Shown: in pieces, positions 9,258-16,857 of the stretch | Layout: each line of letters begins with the position of its first letter | Position numbering within the stretch: position 1 is the first letter of the stretch | Assembly: GCA_026126305.1 (NCBI GenBank) | Contig: JAHCJI010000009.1 | Span: 62,001 to 126,000 of the forward strand | Length of the DNA stretch: 64,000 nt | From: Phycisphaeraceae bacterium | GTDB taxonomy: Bacteria; Planctomycetota; Phycisphaerae; Phycisphaerales; UBA1924 | Direction: 5' to 3' | Position numbers and translations under genes: made by a program | The notes under the pieces: generated by a model | What the model was told of the DNA's origin: nothing | Databases searched by the model: none | What the model saw: only the letters and a program-made list of their open reading frames with translations

Positions 9258-10481
9258 TTGTCACGCAACCTCTCCGAAATCGAAAGCAGACTCTGCGATC
9301 GCATCACCGATCGGGCTGGCCTCCTCCTCGAAGACCTGCGCCACCACGTCGAAACACCTACCGGCCCGGGCGGCGGAGAGGGCATCACCCAGACACGCGC
9401 CACCTTTGCCGAACGCATGATGCGTCTGGGAGCAACCCTCCAACTGATCGAGGGCTCGCCACGACCAGACTGGATCCGCGGCGGCGCGACTCAGGGCATC
9501 CCCCCCACCGCCGTGCTCTCGCGCACGCAGCCCGGTATGAAGAAAGTGCTCATCGCCGGCCACCTCGACACCGTCCACCCCGCCGACGGACCCTTTCATG
9601 CTTTCACCATCGCGCCCGATGGCAAGACGGCAACGGGCCCAGGGTGCGTCGACATGAAGGGCGGGCTGGTCATCGCGGCCTGCGCGCTCGAATGCCTGCA
9701 CGAGGCCGGCGTGCCCGCGAATTGGACGCTGCTGCTCAACGCCGACGAGGAGACCGGCAGCTATCACAGCGAGGCGGCCTTGCGAGAACAGGCCGCACGG
9801 CACGACTATGGCCTGGCCCTCGAACCCGCGCTGCCCGGCGGCGCACTGGCCATCGAACGCATGGGCAGCGGGCAGTTCATGATCGAATCGCACGGACGAT
9901 CGGCCCACGTCGGGCGTGACTTCCGCACGGGCGTCAATGCCGTCACGGCCCTGGCGCGAGCCATCGCGGCCGTGGGCGACATGGCCGACCCGACGCAACC
10001 GGACTCATTCATCATGAGCGTGGGCCCCCTGCTGGGCGGCACCGCGACCAATGCCGTGCCCGACCATGCCGCCGCCTGGGGCAACGCCCGATTCCCCGAC
10101 ACGATCACAGCCGAGCGCATGGGCAAAGCCCTGGACGCGCTGGCCACGCCCAACACAACCTGCGAAGAAGACCGGGCCGCGGTGATCGTCCGGCGGTCGT
10201 TCAACCGACCCGCCAAGCCCATGACCCCCGCCACCGAAGAGTTGGCTTTACGGGCACGTTCCGTCGCCGAGGCACTCGGGCAGCAACTGCCCTTCGCGCG
10301 CACGGGCGGTGTCTGCGACGGCAACATCCTCCAGGACGCGGGACTGCCGACCATCGACACACTGGGCGTGCGCGGCGGCGGGCTGCACACCACGCACGAG
10401 TGGATCGAGCTTCCAAGCCTCGTAGAGCGATGCCAACTCCTGGCTTTGCTGATTGCGCGTCTGAGCGTCGGACACCAATGA
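9258..10481 (+). CDS. M20-family metallopeptidase
   Basis: 407 residues from TTG 9258, chosen because GAAGGA lies eight bases upstream; a GTG at 9228 overlapping dapF is the alternative. Metal-binding motifs are GHLDTV (about residue 100), GCVDMKGG (about 131) and DEETGS (about 163), and the dimerisation domain begins at ESHGRSAHVGRDF. This is the ArgE/DapE/carboxypeptidase G2 clan. Adjacency to dapF invites a DapE guess, but the sequence resembles the CPG2-type branch more, so the substrate is left open. Confidence 0.88.
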   Translation: MSRNLSEIESRLCDRITDRAGLLLEDLRHHVETPTGPGGGEGITQTRATFAERMMRLGATLQLIEGSPRPDWIRGGATQGIPPTAVLSRTQPGMKKVLIAGHLDTVHPADGPFHAFTIAPDGKTATGPGCVDMKGGLVIAACALECLHEAGVPANWTLLLNADEETGSYHSEAALREQAARHDYGLALEPALPGGALAIERMGSGQFMIESHGRSAHVGRDFRTGVNAVTALARAIAAVGDMADPTQPDSFIMSVGPLLGGTATNAVPDHAAAWGNARFPDTITAERMGKALDALATPNTTCEEDRAAVIVRRSFNRPAKPMTPATEELALRARSVAEALGQQLPFARTGGVCDGNILQDAGLPTIDTLGVRGGGLHTTHEWIELPSLVERCQLLALLIARLSVGHQ

Positions 10482-10484
10482 AAA

Positions 10485-10514
10485 CTGACGGGCCCAATGA
10501 CTTGGGCCCGTCAG
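10485..10514. terminator. Bidirectional hairpin terminator
   Basis: Perfect 13-bp stem CTGACGGGCCCAA / TTGGGCCCGTCAG with a four-base loop, placed between two convergent genes. The AAAA on its left becomes a U-tract for the minus-strand gene ending at 10581. Confidence 0.85.
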
Positions 10515-10580
10515 CAGGCCAACCTCGGGGAGGATGAAGGCGGCCGGGAGTTGGTTACCTTGCAAAGGACTCGCCGACGC

Positions 10581-11399
10581 TCAGCAGCCGGCGGCGAACT
10601 CGTTCTGGAAGGTCAGGAAGTCGAAGATGGTGAACTGGCCGTCGCCGTCGAAGTCGGCACGCGGATCCTGAGCGGCGAACAGGTTCTGGAACGTCAGGAA
10701 GTCGAAGATGGTCAGCGCTCCGTCGCCGTCCATGTCGGCCCGGCAGCCAGTACCGCCGCCGGTCTCGCCCACGGCGATCAGCACCAGGTGGACGTCGGGG
10801 AAGCCCGCCCCGATAAACGCGTAGTCCGTTGGCGTAGTGATGCCACAGGGAGCTGAACTCAGATAACTCGGCGCGGTCTGCCCGAACGGGTTAGCGCCCG
10901 GGAAGTACACGTCCCCGGTCAAGGCACCAGTGGCCGAACGCAGGTTGGGCACGTTGACCTCGACGATCAGGGCCCTGCCGGCATCGACCACGCCCGTGAC
11001 ATCGATCGTCACGACTTCAGCCGAGCGCTCGGTCAACGTCACCACGCTCGAACCAATCAGCTCGAGGCCAAAGGCCGGTGCCGTGCCCGCGGGTGCCTGG
11101 TACAGGTTGAAGGTCACGTCGACCTCCAGCCGCACGGGCAGGCGGATCGTCTCGATGCCCACTTCCAGGGTCGAGATGGTCACGGCATCGGTGATTCCAA
11201 AGTCTGCCAAGGTGAACGAACGCCAGTACTGGTTCGCGTTGGTCGTTTGAGGAGCCGAACTCGACGCGCACGCAACCGCCGTCCCAACGACCACCAGAAA
11301 CTCCTCGACACTATGCGACAGCCGCACCGGATCGGCGGCCTGTGCGGCCGTGAATGCCAACCCCACCATCGATGCACACAACACGTGGTCCTTCTTCAT
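10581..11399 (-). CDS. Secreted GC-type dockerin protein, unknown ligand
   Basis: 272 residues. The ATG at 11399 has GGGAG about nine bases upstream and starts a signal peptide (KKDHVLC...AAQA, cleavage near residue 20). The middle (about 35-210) is a beta-rich domain I do not recognise. Loops DMDGDGALTIFDFL and DFDGDGQFTIFDFL lie at about 220-270, and the protein ends AAGC exactly. The tail DNA is almost identical to that of the next gene upstream (11687-12778), which suggests recent exchange between tails. Confidence 0.8.
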   Translation of the reverse strand: MKKDHVLCASMVGLAFTAAQAADPVRLSHSVEEFLVVVGTAVACASSSAPQTTNANQYWRSFTLADFGITDAVTISTLEVGIETIRLPVRLEVDVTFNLYQAPAGTAPAFGLELIGSSVVTLTERSAEVVTIDVTGVVDAGRALIVEVNVPNLRSATGALTGDVYFPGANPFGQTAPSYLSSAPCGITTPTDYAFIGAGFPDVHLVLIAVGETGGGTGCRADMDGDGALTIFDFLTFQNLFAAQDPRADFDGDGQFTIFDFLTFQNEFAAGC

Positions 11400-11600
11400 C
11401 GCTGATGCTCCCAGAGCAACTTGTTGCTCGTTCGTGGCCAACTTGATCTGTTCTGCCAACCCTTGGCGTTGGCAGGCTTCGACATGTACAAGCTTGTTGT
11501 TCAATTGTTGCACATTGCGCCGGAGTCTGTCGCCCTGAGCAAGTACTCGACAGTGCTTTCCAATGGGTGTTTCCACGAGACACGCAAGAAACAAACACAA

Positions 11601-11628
11601 AGCCCGGACCCTGTCAGGGGTCCGGGCT
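11601..11628 (-). terminator. Hairpin terminator downstream of the 11687-12778 gene
   Basis: Stem AGCCCGGACCC / GGGTCCGGGCT with a five- to six-base loop. The plus-strand AAACAAACACAA on the left gives a U-rich tail on the minus strand. A second hairpin, TGCCAGCG / CGCTGGCA (11659-11678), sits between it and the stop codon. Confidence 0.75.
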
Positions 11629-11686
11629 CGGAATGCTGCACCAGTGATTCCTGGGGGATGCCAGCGCCAACGCTGGCAGGGTGGCA

Positions 11687-12778
11687 TCAGCAGCCGGCGG
11701 CGAACTCGTTCTGGAAGGTCAGGAAGTCGAAGATGGTGAACTGTCCGTCGCCGTCGAAGTCGGCGCGGGGGTCCTGCGAGGCAAAGAGGTTCTGGAAGGT
11801 CAGGAAGTCGAAGATGGTCAAGACGCCGTCGCCGTCAAGGTCGGCCCGGCAGCCGGTGCCGCCACAGGCAGAGCCGTCGCCGGTGATGGCGTACTGCGTC
11901 ACGAAGTCGAAGGGATCGCCCTGGGTGAGCACGGTTGCCACGACCTGGCCGCCGATCACGTCCACGTCACCGCCGCCGGGAATGTAGCCCACGAAGGTCT
12001 CGTCGCCCACGAAATCGGTGTTGAACTCACGACCCGTGGCGGCCAGTGCATCGGGATCCCACTCGGCCATGCGGGTCTTGGGGGCATCGGCGCCACCGGT
12101 CGTGCCGGTGCGGTAGGCGTGGAACCACACCGTCCGGGCGACGGGGTCATAGCCAGCGCCGTAGGCCGAGATGGGCGAGGGCATCAGGTTGATCAGGTTG
12201 CCCGTGCGATCAAAGATAAAGATCGAACCAGCAAAGTCCTTGCTGTAGAACTGGCTGCGATCGGTGTCCCAAGCCAGGGCACGGACGACACCAGTGACGC
12301 CGCTGACCGTTCGAGTAAACGAAGATGCAAGGTCGATACGTTGCGTCGTGGGGTTCCAGACATACTCGGCCAACTCGCCAGCCTCGGCACCAAAGAACAG
12401 GCGGTTTTCGCTCTCGATCGCCGCGCCGTCGCGGTTGCCCCACGTGGGCGAGTTGGTCACCTGGGTGTACTCGGCCACCGGATTCCAGTTGGCGTCGTAC
12501 TGCGAGAGAACCTGGGTTCCGATCGCGAAACCACCGCTTCGGCTCACGAAGTAGTGTCCAAAGGCGAACTCGACACCCAGGTTGCGAAGGTCGCCGGTCA
12601 GGGCGTCCTGGTTCACCGAGCAGCCGATGGAGTCGCCCAAGGCATCAGTGCCAAAGGGCGAGGCCGGGGCCTTGTTGCTCGACGGTGCCGCAAACGAGGC
12701 ATCGTTGACCTGGGCCAAGGCCGCGGTGCCGCCTGCCAGAAGCGCGAACACGGACAACGAACAAACACAGCGATTCAT
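11687..12778 (-). CDS. Secreted GC-type dockerin protein, propeller-like
   Basis: 363 residues. ATG 12778 follows AGGAGAGG and opens a signal peptide (MNRCVCSLSVFALLAGG, cleavage near ALAQ, residue 23). The body has recurring blocks such as FVSRSGGFAIGTQVLSQYD and WDTDRSQFYSKDF, suggesting a propeller that follows a measured quantity, but no family is recognised. Tail loops DLDGDGVLTIFDFL and DFDGDGQFTIFDFL are followed by NEFAAGC. It is read in the same direction as the 10581 gene but is separated from it by its own terminator. Confidence 0.8.
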   Translation of the reverse strand: MNRCVCSLSVFALLAGGTAALAQVNDASFAAPSSNKAPASPFGTDALGDSIGCSVNQDALTGDLRNLGVEFAFGHYFVSRSGGFAIGTQVLSQYDANWNPVAEYTQVTNSPTWGNRDGAAIESENRLFFGAEAGELAEYVWNPTTQRIDLASSFTRTVSGVTGVVRALAWDTDRSQFYSKDFAGSIFIFDRTGNLINLMPSPISAYGAGYDPVARTVWFHAYRTGTTGGADAPKTRMAEWDPDALAATGREFNTDFVGDETFVGYIPGGGDVDVIGGQVVATVLTQGDPFDFVTQYAITGDGSACGGTGCRADLDGDGVLTIFDFLTFQNLFASQDPRADFDGDGQFTIFDFLTFQNEFAAGC

Positions 12779-12922
12779 ATCACCTCTCCTTGGGCATCCA
12801 ATTGGCCCGAAATGAGATACACCCACAAAAACGGTACAACCCCTACACGATCTCTTGCCAGCCCACATGGCTGAAATGAGACCGATAGTGAATGTATACC
12901 AAAGTGTTGGGCGGAATGGAAG

Positions 12923-12956
12923 AGAATTTTACGTGTAACAGCGAAGAATTTTACGT
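12923..12956. repeat. 12-bp direct repeat upstream of the 12778 gene
   Basis: AGAATTTTACGT occurs at 12923-12934 and again at 12945-12956, a 22-bp spacing close to two helical turns, in an AT-rich gap between two minus-strand dockerin genes. It could be a regulator-binding pair for the gene starting at 12778. Confidence 0.4.
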
Positions 12957-12987
12957 CCTATAACAACAAGGCCAATCAACACGTCCT

Positions 12988-14610
12988 TCAACAGCCGGCC
13001 ATGAACTCGTTCTGGAAGACCAGGAAGTCAAAGACGGTCAACATGCCATCGCCGTCGAAGTCGGCGGCAAGGCTCCCAGAGGCAAACGCCGACTGGAATG
13101 CCAGGAAATCGAACAACGTCAACTGTCCGTCGCCGTCCATGTCGACCCGGCACAGTGAGGCCAGCAAGGCATCGACCGCAGCGGCCATGTCGGGAAAAGG
13201 TCCGATATTCCCGCCAGAACCCTGGGGCTTGCCGGTATCGATCAGCAGTTGCCGGAGTAGCGACGGCTCCATGGCCCGCCCTGTGGCGGCTTTATGGATG
13301 CCAAGGAGGCTCGCCGCAGCCGAGGCGACAAACGGCGATGCCGAACTGGTGCCCGAAAAAGTCGCGGTGTAGCTCTGGTTGGGATCGCCGCCAATAGACA
13401 CAAAATCTCCATACCCTGCGGTAAAGACGTTCTGGCCCCACCCATGGACGTTCACACGCGAGCCGTAGGTGCTGAACCCGAGTTTCGAACGAGACCCGTC
13501 GCTGGACCCGGCACCAACGATGATGGCCCCGCTGTCACCCCAAGCTCGGTACGTCGCATAGGCCCCAGAGTCGAGATTCTGATCGCCGTTGCCAGCAGCC
13601 GCGACGACGACGACCCCGCGATCGACACCGAGCCGTGTCACGAGCCAGATGCTCTGGTTGAGTTCGGCCGGCCCAAACCCACCGCCAGCGCCAGACGTCT
13701 GCATTTCGAGGAGCACGACATCGCCCGCATCGACGGCCGCAATGGCCGCCGTCACGGCCGCGACTCGTCTTTGTCCAGTCAGGGTCCACTCGAAGTAGAA
13801 CATGCCCTGCGCGTCGGGCGTCAGCCCGGTCACGCCGTACCCGTTCTCGCCACCGATCATCTCACCAAACACGGCCGTGCCATGCTCATGCCAGCCAAAG
13901 GAAATCACCGAGGGGTGCATGGTTTGTCCCGGCTCTGGGATGATGTTGCAAAGGTCCTCGTGTCCATCTCGATACCCGTATTCCACGTCCGCGATCCGGA
14001 TCCCTTGGCCGCGCCCGCCCGGATGGGCCCACGCGGCGGCCATGCCCAAGCCAGCCGGCCCGTTGTGGTAGCCTTGTCGGCTGAAGTAATTCGGGGTTAC
14101 CGGCGCGATATCAAAACAGGCGTCCGGGCCGCCAAACCAGCCCGGCGGGGGCACAAACAAGGCCTCGAAAGCCACGAATTCCACGAGATCACTGCCATGG
14201 AGGATGTCGGCCAAATCGGCAAGGTCTTCCTTGGCTGCCCGGACCTGGAGCATCCCACCCAGGTCGGGCTGGGCGCGGCCGCTCCGCTGGGCGGCCTCGA
14301 GTTCCAGTCTGGCCAGTGTCTCGGCGGGCAGGTCGATGAGTGGCTGAAAGTCAGCCCGGCCCGCGATACTCGCTTCGAGGACGGTCAGGTCCAGCCCCGA
14401 AAGGCTGACCAGCCTTCCCGGGCCGGCCGAGCGGACCTTGGCATGGTCATGGAACTTCACAACGAGTTGGTGCTCGAATCGCGGATCGATGGGCCGGGGT
14501 GCCTGGGCATCCTTGGGAAGCGGCTGGCGCGGCATCAGGGCCTCATCGGCCTGAGCACAGACCGCGACCAACACGCAGATCAAGGTAGTCAGTGCTGTAC
14601 GGAAGGTCAT
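12988..14610 (-). CDS. Secreted subtilisin-family (S8) serine protease with GC-type dockerin tail
   Basis: 540 residues. ATG 14610 has AAGGAG about ten bases upstream; signal peptide residues 1-21 (cleavage near AQA). The catalytic triad is visible: Asp in GIRIADVEYGYRDGHEDL (about 207), His in FGWHEHGTAV (about 240) and Ser in FSGTSSASPF (about 423), with the oxyanion Asn in VVAAAGNGDQN. A pro-region of about 150 residues precedes the catalytic domain. Dockerin loops DMDGDGQLTLFDFL and DFDGDGMLTVFDFL end in MAGC. Expected to act at the cell surface on proteins. Divergent from the MATE exporter. Confidence 0.93.
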   Translation of the reverse strand: MTFRTALTTLICVLVAVCAQADEALMPRQPLPKDAQAPRPIDPRFEHQLVVKFHDHAKVRSAGPGRLVSLSGLDLTVLEASIAGRADFQPLIDLPAETLARLELEAAQRSGRAQPDLGGMLQVRAAKEDLADLADILHGSDLVEFVAFEALFVPPPGWFGGPDACFDIAPVTPNYFSRQGYHNGPAGLGMAAAWAHPGGRGQGIRIADVEYGYRDGHEDLCNIIPEPGQTMHPSVISFGWHEHGTAVFGEMIGGENGYGVTGLTPDAQGMFYFEWTLTGQRRVAAVTAAIAAVDAGDVVLLEMQTSGAGGGFGPAELNQSIWLVTRLGVDRGVVVVAAAGNGDQNLDSGAYATYRAWGDSGAIIVGAGSSDGSRSKLGFSTYGSRVNVHGWGQNVFTAGYGDFVSIGGDPNQSYTATFSGTSSASPFVASAAASLLGIHKAATGRAMEPSLLRQLLIDTGKPQGSGGNIGPFPDMAAAVDALLASLCRVDMDGDGQLTLFDFLAFQSAFASGSLAADFDGDGMLTVFDFLVFQNEFMAGC

Positions 14611-14760
14611 CGATCGGGCTCCTTGCTGGATATGGAAACGGCAGGCCATCGGGAACAATCGGACCGAGGCCCGGATATTTGCTTACAGGACCAACGACAC
14701 CGGGGCGTGGCCATCTATCATCGGGGTTCCGATTCGTGCCAGCCCTGATTCGGTTCGCTC

Positions 14761-16395
14761 ATGCCCACCATACGCTCCAAGAAACTCGCCCGTATCACCG
14801 GTGCCTTGGATTGGCGCAACGCCATGGGCGTCGTGGAGATCCTGCGCGGCCCCGAGGTTGCCGCTCGGGGGCTCGATGACAAGGGCCGTCTGCGATCGGG
14901 CCGCCTGAAGGGCCTGTCGATGGGTATGGCCATCTGGGTGTTGTCCTGGCCCATCATGGTCGAGAGTGCCCTGAACGCACTTGTGGGCCTGACGGATACC
15001 ATCCTGGCCAGCCATATCGGCGACGGCTCGGGGCTCCTGGGCGTACCGGCGGTCGATGCCGTGGACGCCATCAGCGCCGCCAGTTACATCATGTGGTTTA
15101 TCGGTCTGACGTTCATGTCCCTGGGCATGGGGGCAACGAGCCTCATCGCCCGCTCGGTCGGCCGGGGACGGATGGGCGTGGCCGGTGCGGCGATGGCCCA
15201 ATGCCTGACACTGAGCGTCGTCCTGTCGGCCGCCGTTGGTGTGCTGGTTGCCATCAGCACGCTGTGGATCCCCGGGTTCATGGGCCTCAGCGACGCGGGT
15301 GCCAAGGCGTTTGCCCATTACATGCTGATTATCTCTGCGGGCACGCCCATCGCTGGCCTGTTGTTCGGTGGGATCGCGTGTCTGCGTGGCGCGGGCGATT
15401 CCGTGCGTCCCCTGTGGGCAATGATCGCTCGCAATCTGGTCAACATCGTCGTGAGTTTCGTCCTCAGCGGGATCAGCCTGCCCTTTCTCGAAAATCCCTT
15501 CGGATTCAACATGGGCATCCTGGGTATCGCCATCGGCACGGTGGCGGGAGATACCGTGGGCGCGGCGATGATCCTGGGCTACTGCCTGGTAGGGAAATCC
15601 GGCGTGAGGCTGCGACTGCGCCGCTTGCGCCCGCACTGGCACACCATCTCCCGTCTGATACGCCTGGGCCTGCCAAACTATTTTGAGACGCTTGGCATGT
15701 GGGCGGGCAACTTCGCCGTGGTGTTCTTCGTGGCCCACCTGACCTTGCGGGAGGCCTTGGAAGGCGTGGCGGGCTCGGGCGATGCTTCGGCGGGCCTGCT
15801 TGGTTCGCACATGTGGGCCATCCGGATCGAGGCGCTCAGCTTCCTTCCCGGTTTTGCGATGGGCATCGCCGCCGCCACACTTGCGGGGCAGTACCTTGGC
15901 GCGGGCAGTCCGCGTCAAGCCATCCGTGGCGTGCTGATCTGCTGCGCGCTGGCCACAAGTTTTATGGGCATCATCGGGGCGTGCCTGTTCTTGTTCCCCC
16001 ACGCCATCACACGAGCGCTGACGCCCGTTCCCGAGCACCACGCCACGGTTCCCACGCTGCTGATGATCTGCGGGGTAGTGCAGATTCCATTTGCCATTTC
16101 GATCGTCTTTCGCCAAGCCTTGCGCGGCGTGGGCGACGTGCGCGTGGTCATGGCACTGACCTGGCTGACCACTTACGGCGTCCGGTTGCCGGCGGCTTAT
16201 CTGCTCAGCGGCGTGCGCATGCCCTTGCCCCAATTCCTGGGCGGGGGCGAACTGCCCAACCCGATGGGAGAACTGATGGGGTGGGAGCCCAGCCTGTCGA
16301 GGTTGTGGCTTGCCCTGTGCGGCGAACTGGTCATCCGGGCCACGGTCTTTGCCATCCGATTCGGCCAGGGCACGTGGACAAAGATCCGGGTGTAA
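14761..16395 (+). CDS. MATE-family multidrug/toxin efflux transporter
   Basis: 544 residues with about 12 hydrophobic segments. The first core block reads LSWPIMVESALNALVGLTD, and the duplicate half starts near LIRLGLPNYFETLGMWAGN, the usual internal repeat of MATE proteins. ARSVGRGR and GAGDSVRPLWAM are typical cytoplasmic-loop motifs. Exchanges cationic compounds for H+ or Na+. The N-terminal cytoplasmic extension of about 50 residues is longer than usual. No good ribosome-binding site precedes the ATG, so the start is less certain than the family. Confidence 0.9.
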   Translation: MPTIRSKKLARITGALDWRNAMGVVEILRGPEVAARGLDDKGRLRSGRLKGLSMGMAIWVLSWPIMVESALNALVGLTDTILASHIGDGSGLLGVPAVDAVDAISAASYIMWFIGLTFMSLGMGATSLIARSVGRGRMGVAGAAMAQCLTLSVVLSAAVGVLVAISTLWIPGFMGLSDAGAKAFAHYMLIISAGTPIAGLLFGGIACLRGAGDSVRPLWAMIARNLVNIVVSFVLSGISLPFLENPFGFNMGILGIAIGTVAGDTVGAAMILGYCLVGKSGVRLRLRRLRPHWHTISRLIRLGLPNYFETLGMWAGNFAVVFFVAHLTLREALEGVAGSGDASAGLLGSHMWAIRIEALSFLPGFAMGIAAATLAGQYLGAGSPRQAIRGVLICCALATSFMGIIGACLFLFPHAITRALTPVPEHHATVPTLLMICGVVQIPFAISIVFRQALRGVGDVRVVMALTWLTTYGVRLPAAYLLSGVRMPLPQFLGGGELPNPMGELMGWEPSLSRLWLALCGELVIRATVFAIRFGQGTWTKIRV

Positions 16396-16500
16396 CCAGT
16401 CGGCATTCAGAGGCATCGGTTCTGGGTCTGAACGGCGTTGCTATGGTTTGCCTTCGGGCAGCGAACCCAATGCTTGTTTGGATCGTCCCAACTCGTCGCC

Positions 16501-16857
16501 ATGCCGCCGATGACGTCTCAATCCCATGCCAATCCCGTTGTGCTCCTGGCCCGTCGCCTGAGCGTCGTGGCATTGGCGTGTGTGGCGACGCTGTGGGCGG
16601 GCTCCCTTGTCATCGTCGGGCTTTGGTTGGTGTATAGCGTGGGACCCAGATGGCCGATGTTCTCGGTATCGGCGACACTGGGCGGCTGGACGGCGGTGGC
16701 CATGGGGGCTTTCGTGTTCATGTTCCTGGTGGCCGACCGCGTCTTTCCAAAGGCTGGCCGATCGATCGGCTGGCTGTTCGAGGTGTGCTTCGTGCTGCTG
16801 TTCACGATGGGTTTCGTGGCCACGGCTCTCACGCTCTGGTTCGGAGGTGGATCTTGA
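16501..16857 (+). CDS. Small three-span membrane protein
   Basis: 118 residues from ATG 16501 (ATG 16510 also possible). Three hydrophobic segments are visible, around LSVVALACVATLWAGSLVIV, GAFVFMFLV and VCFVLLFTMGFV. No known family. Its stop overlaps the TTG start of the next gene, so it is probably made together with the TPR-like protein. Confidence 0.6.
   Translation: MPPMTSQSHANPVVLLARRLSVVALACVATLWAGSLVIVGLWLVYSVGPRWPMFSVSATLGGWTAVAMGAFVFMFLVADRVFPKAGRSIGWLFEVCFVLLFTMGFVATALTLWFGGGS

Noticed and set aside
14683..16416. Minus-strand frame opposite the MATE gene
   Set aside because: His/Gln/Arg-rich shadow typical of antisense to a hydrophobic protein.
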